Assembly: GCF_017654505.1 (NCBI RefSeq) | Contig: NC_054534.1 | Location: 19,035,693-19,099,692 of the forward strand | Source of the DNA: Polyodon spathula | Lineage: Eukaryota > Chordata > Actinopteri > Acipenseriformes > Polyodontidae | DNA length: 64,000 bases | Reading direction: 5' to 3' | In this document: piece by piece, positions 62,102 to 64,000 of the stretch | How the letters are laid out: every line of letters begins with the position of its first letter | Numbering within the stretch: position 1 is the first letter of the stretch | Notes under the pieces: model-generated | Told to the model about the DNA's origin: nothing | Databases searched by the model: none | What the model saw: only the letters and a program-made list of their open reading frames with translations | Position numbers and translations under genes: made by a program

Positions 62102-62138
<37 letters not shown>
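62102..62138. repeat. (ATT)n microsatellite
   Basis: About 12 ATT units. Confidence 0.9.
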
Positions 62139-64000
62139 AGTCCTGCAGTTCTACAGTTCAAACGTCCTGCTACAGTGTTTTTTTTTTTTTTGGGAGGGGG
62201 GGGGTTTGGTCCTGCAGTTAAGAATGGAAATTTTATGTGTGCATATGGAAAATGTGTTTACCAGCATTGCCAAACAAAATGAAAATACAACGTGACGTTG
62301 ATGGCAGACGTGACAGGGGCATCAGAAACAGGTTTTGCAGACTGCCCGTGACTGGCGGCTGCAGACTCAGGTTTTGTTAGTAGGCTACTGTCAGTGGATT
62401 CCGTTTTTCTGTTTGCAACAACTACCGACACCACCCAGGAAACATTAATAATGATGATGATGTCATCGAAAAGAGGCAGAGTTTCATTCTTGAACGACTA
62501 CACCCATTCATAAAATGCTTTGCGAAAGTCACCTGTTTGCTCAGATCATTTTATGAATAGCAATATTGACGACTTTTTTTTTTTAAACTAAATTTGTTTT
62601 ATTACAGCAGTCGGCAAGTACTCTTATGTATCAAGATCTGAAAGGACTGAAAAAAGTGTGCCTACATTCTTTGGAACACCAACAACTATGCACTATAGAC
62701 CTTGATATACATGGGTCTTGTCTTTTTTTAAATAATAAAGTGTTTTAATACAGTATTATACACTTTGGATATGACTGGACACATGGAAGTAAACAGAAAT
62801 GGTTGAGAATGTGTCAGGTCAGGATTTTAATGTATGTGACCTTCTTCAAAACAGTAACTGAAAACAAAGCATCGAGTGCATCCAGGAAACATTTAACGTT
62901 GCCCCTCTGCACAGCTATTTATCCTCATTAAATTAACTTTCCCAAACAGACATTTTTCAATTATGTCTCTCTAACAGCTGGAAATATTTTAATATCATCT
63001 ATGGGTTATATAGTCCTCTCTTATTTTTCATTAGAAGGCTGCTGAGCGTCATTATATACCCTGACAGCATCATAGACTCTTAAGTAAATCATTTTACAGT
63101 TTTCTGATTTAATAACATTTATTAATCACCAGTGTGCTCTGAACTATGCTTCAAGAAATCTACACATGGAAAGCTATAAATAAATAAATAAATAGACAAA
63201 TAAATTAAACACACAGATAACATTTTCCCTCCTAAAGTGTACAACCAGTTTGTTGAGTTTTGTAGAAGTTTAGGCTACTTTTTTTAGGGGGGTGGGGAAG
63301 GGTATCCAGTGCATAAAAATATTTGGCATCTTTTGAGATGCGATGTATATGTTATATTGAGATCCTGTGTTCTGCCTGTTTAAGATACCCTGTACCACTG
63401 AAATTTTCACAACAGAAGAGTATATTCCCCATATATTTTGTTTAACAGAACAGTTAAAGCCTGTATGTATTGCATAATGTTACTAGAACAAAAATACATT
63501 CTCTGACCACGATAGCGATCTTTGCTTTGTCTACTTAAATATTCTGTTCATCCATCTATCCCTCTGTCTTAAAAAATGGAAATGCAAATTACCTACCTCT
63601 AGTCCCGAAACATGAATGTAATGTTTACATGACACATCCCCAACAGAGAAAATTAACAAAACAATTATTTGATAGCCAGAGGCTTACATGATTACATGAT
63701 GATATAAGCAAACAGAATTTAAGCAGCCAGGTGTTTCACAAATGGTATACTTATTGTGCCATGAAAAACACAGGCTAGAAAACGACTGGATTCGGATGTT
63801 ATTGAAATAAGAAAAATGTATTTTATGATATATTTTCAATGCTTCTTAAGATGTCATCAAGCTATTAATTCAGTTAGTGACACTGACTAATAACTGAAAT
63901 AATTAAAGTATGCCAACTGAGGTAGCATCTTTTGCCATAGTAATTTGTTACTAAGAGATTTACATTATTTATCCAAAAATAAACTTTTTGGGTACTTGTG

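Larger units (their letters stand above)
59518..64000. other. Stretch without recognised genes
   Basis: No exon or bounded transposon was recognised. The region holds a T-run (60919-60941), ATT-type arrays (61650-61706 and 62102-62138) and a T/G-rich tract near 62177-62206. A 123-codon open frame at 59869-60240 has no recognisable family or splice context. Whether this is MCC 5' intron or intergenic DNA cannot be told. Confidence 0.5.

Overview
The window looks like intronic and intergenic DNA from a vertebrate, most likely a ray-finned fish and quite possibly a non-teleost lineage such as sturgeon, paddlefish or gar (lineage is inference). It is AT-rich, contains only two recognisable host exons, many microsatellites, and remnants of Tc1/mariner, hAT, PIF/Harbinger and Ty3/Gypsy elements typical of fish genomes. 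There are no bacterial operons, no rRNA or tRNA genes and no CRISPR array.

Host gene: two minus-strand coding exons (17793-17906, then 8890-9032) encode consecutive parts of the N-terminal coiled coil of MCC (mutated in colorectal cancers / colorectal mutant cancer protein). Both have canonical splice sites and join in frame. The intron between them is 8760 bp. The next exon lies beyond coordinate 1 on the minus strand, and the upstream exon was not found, so most or all of the window could be MCC intron plus 5' flank. A third minus-strand open exon-like segment (23503-23784, 94 codons, phase 0 with a good donor) is unassigned and is the best candidate for an undescribed host exon.

Mobile DNA, left to right: a PIF/Harbinger-like element with a MADF-domain fragment (3871-4968); a long-inverted-repeat element inside an MCC intron (about 7545-8460); a 1000-bp Harbinger MITE with TAA target duplication (10858-11857); an LTR-like block (15743-16300); a decayed autonomous-type Harbinger carrying convergent transposase and Myb/SANT-like genes (30992-32920); a second LTR-like block (34174-34679); a 1631-bp hAT element with a perfect 8-bp duplication (35562-37192); a Gypsy remnant whose pol domains are out of order, PR-IN-RT-RNaseH (37519-40802); two copies of one Tc1/mariner MITE (44137-44299 and 49543-49908); a complete non-autonomous LTR retrotransposon with two LTRs, primer-binding site, polypurine tract and a 5-bp duplication (44730-46561); probable old hAT elements (47015-48011 and 52462-53703); a broken Tc1 transposase element (about 53880-55272); a tRNA-derived MIR/CORE-like SINE (56400-56535); a solo Gypsy LTR related to the 40245 LTR (58266-59016); and a Tc1 3' end (59097-59517).

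All transposon genes seen are broken by frameshifts or stops. Nothing indicates an active new system. The most informative points are the domain-shuffled Gypsy remnant, the well-bounded non-autonomous LTR element, the two-gene Harbinger with an 84-bp intron, and the unassigned 94-codon segment. All identifications are by reading alone; no alignment or database search was run.
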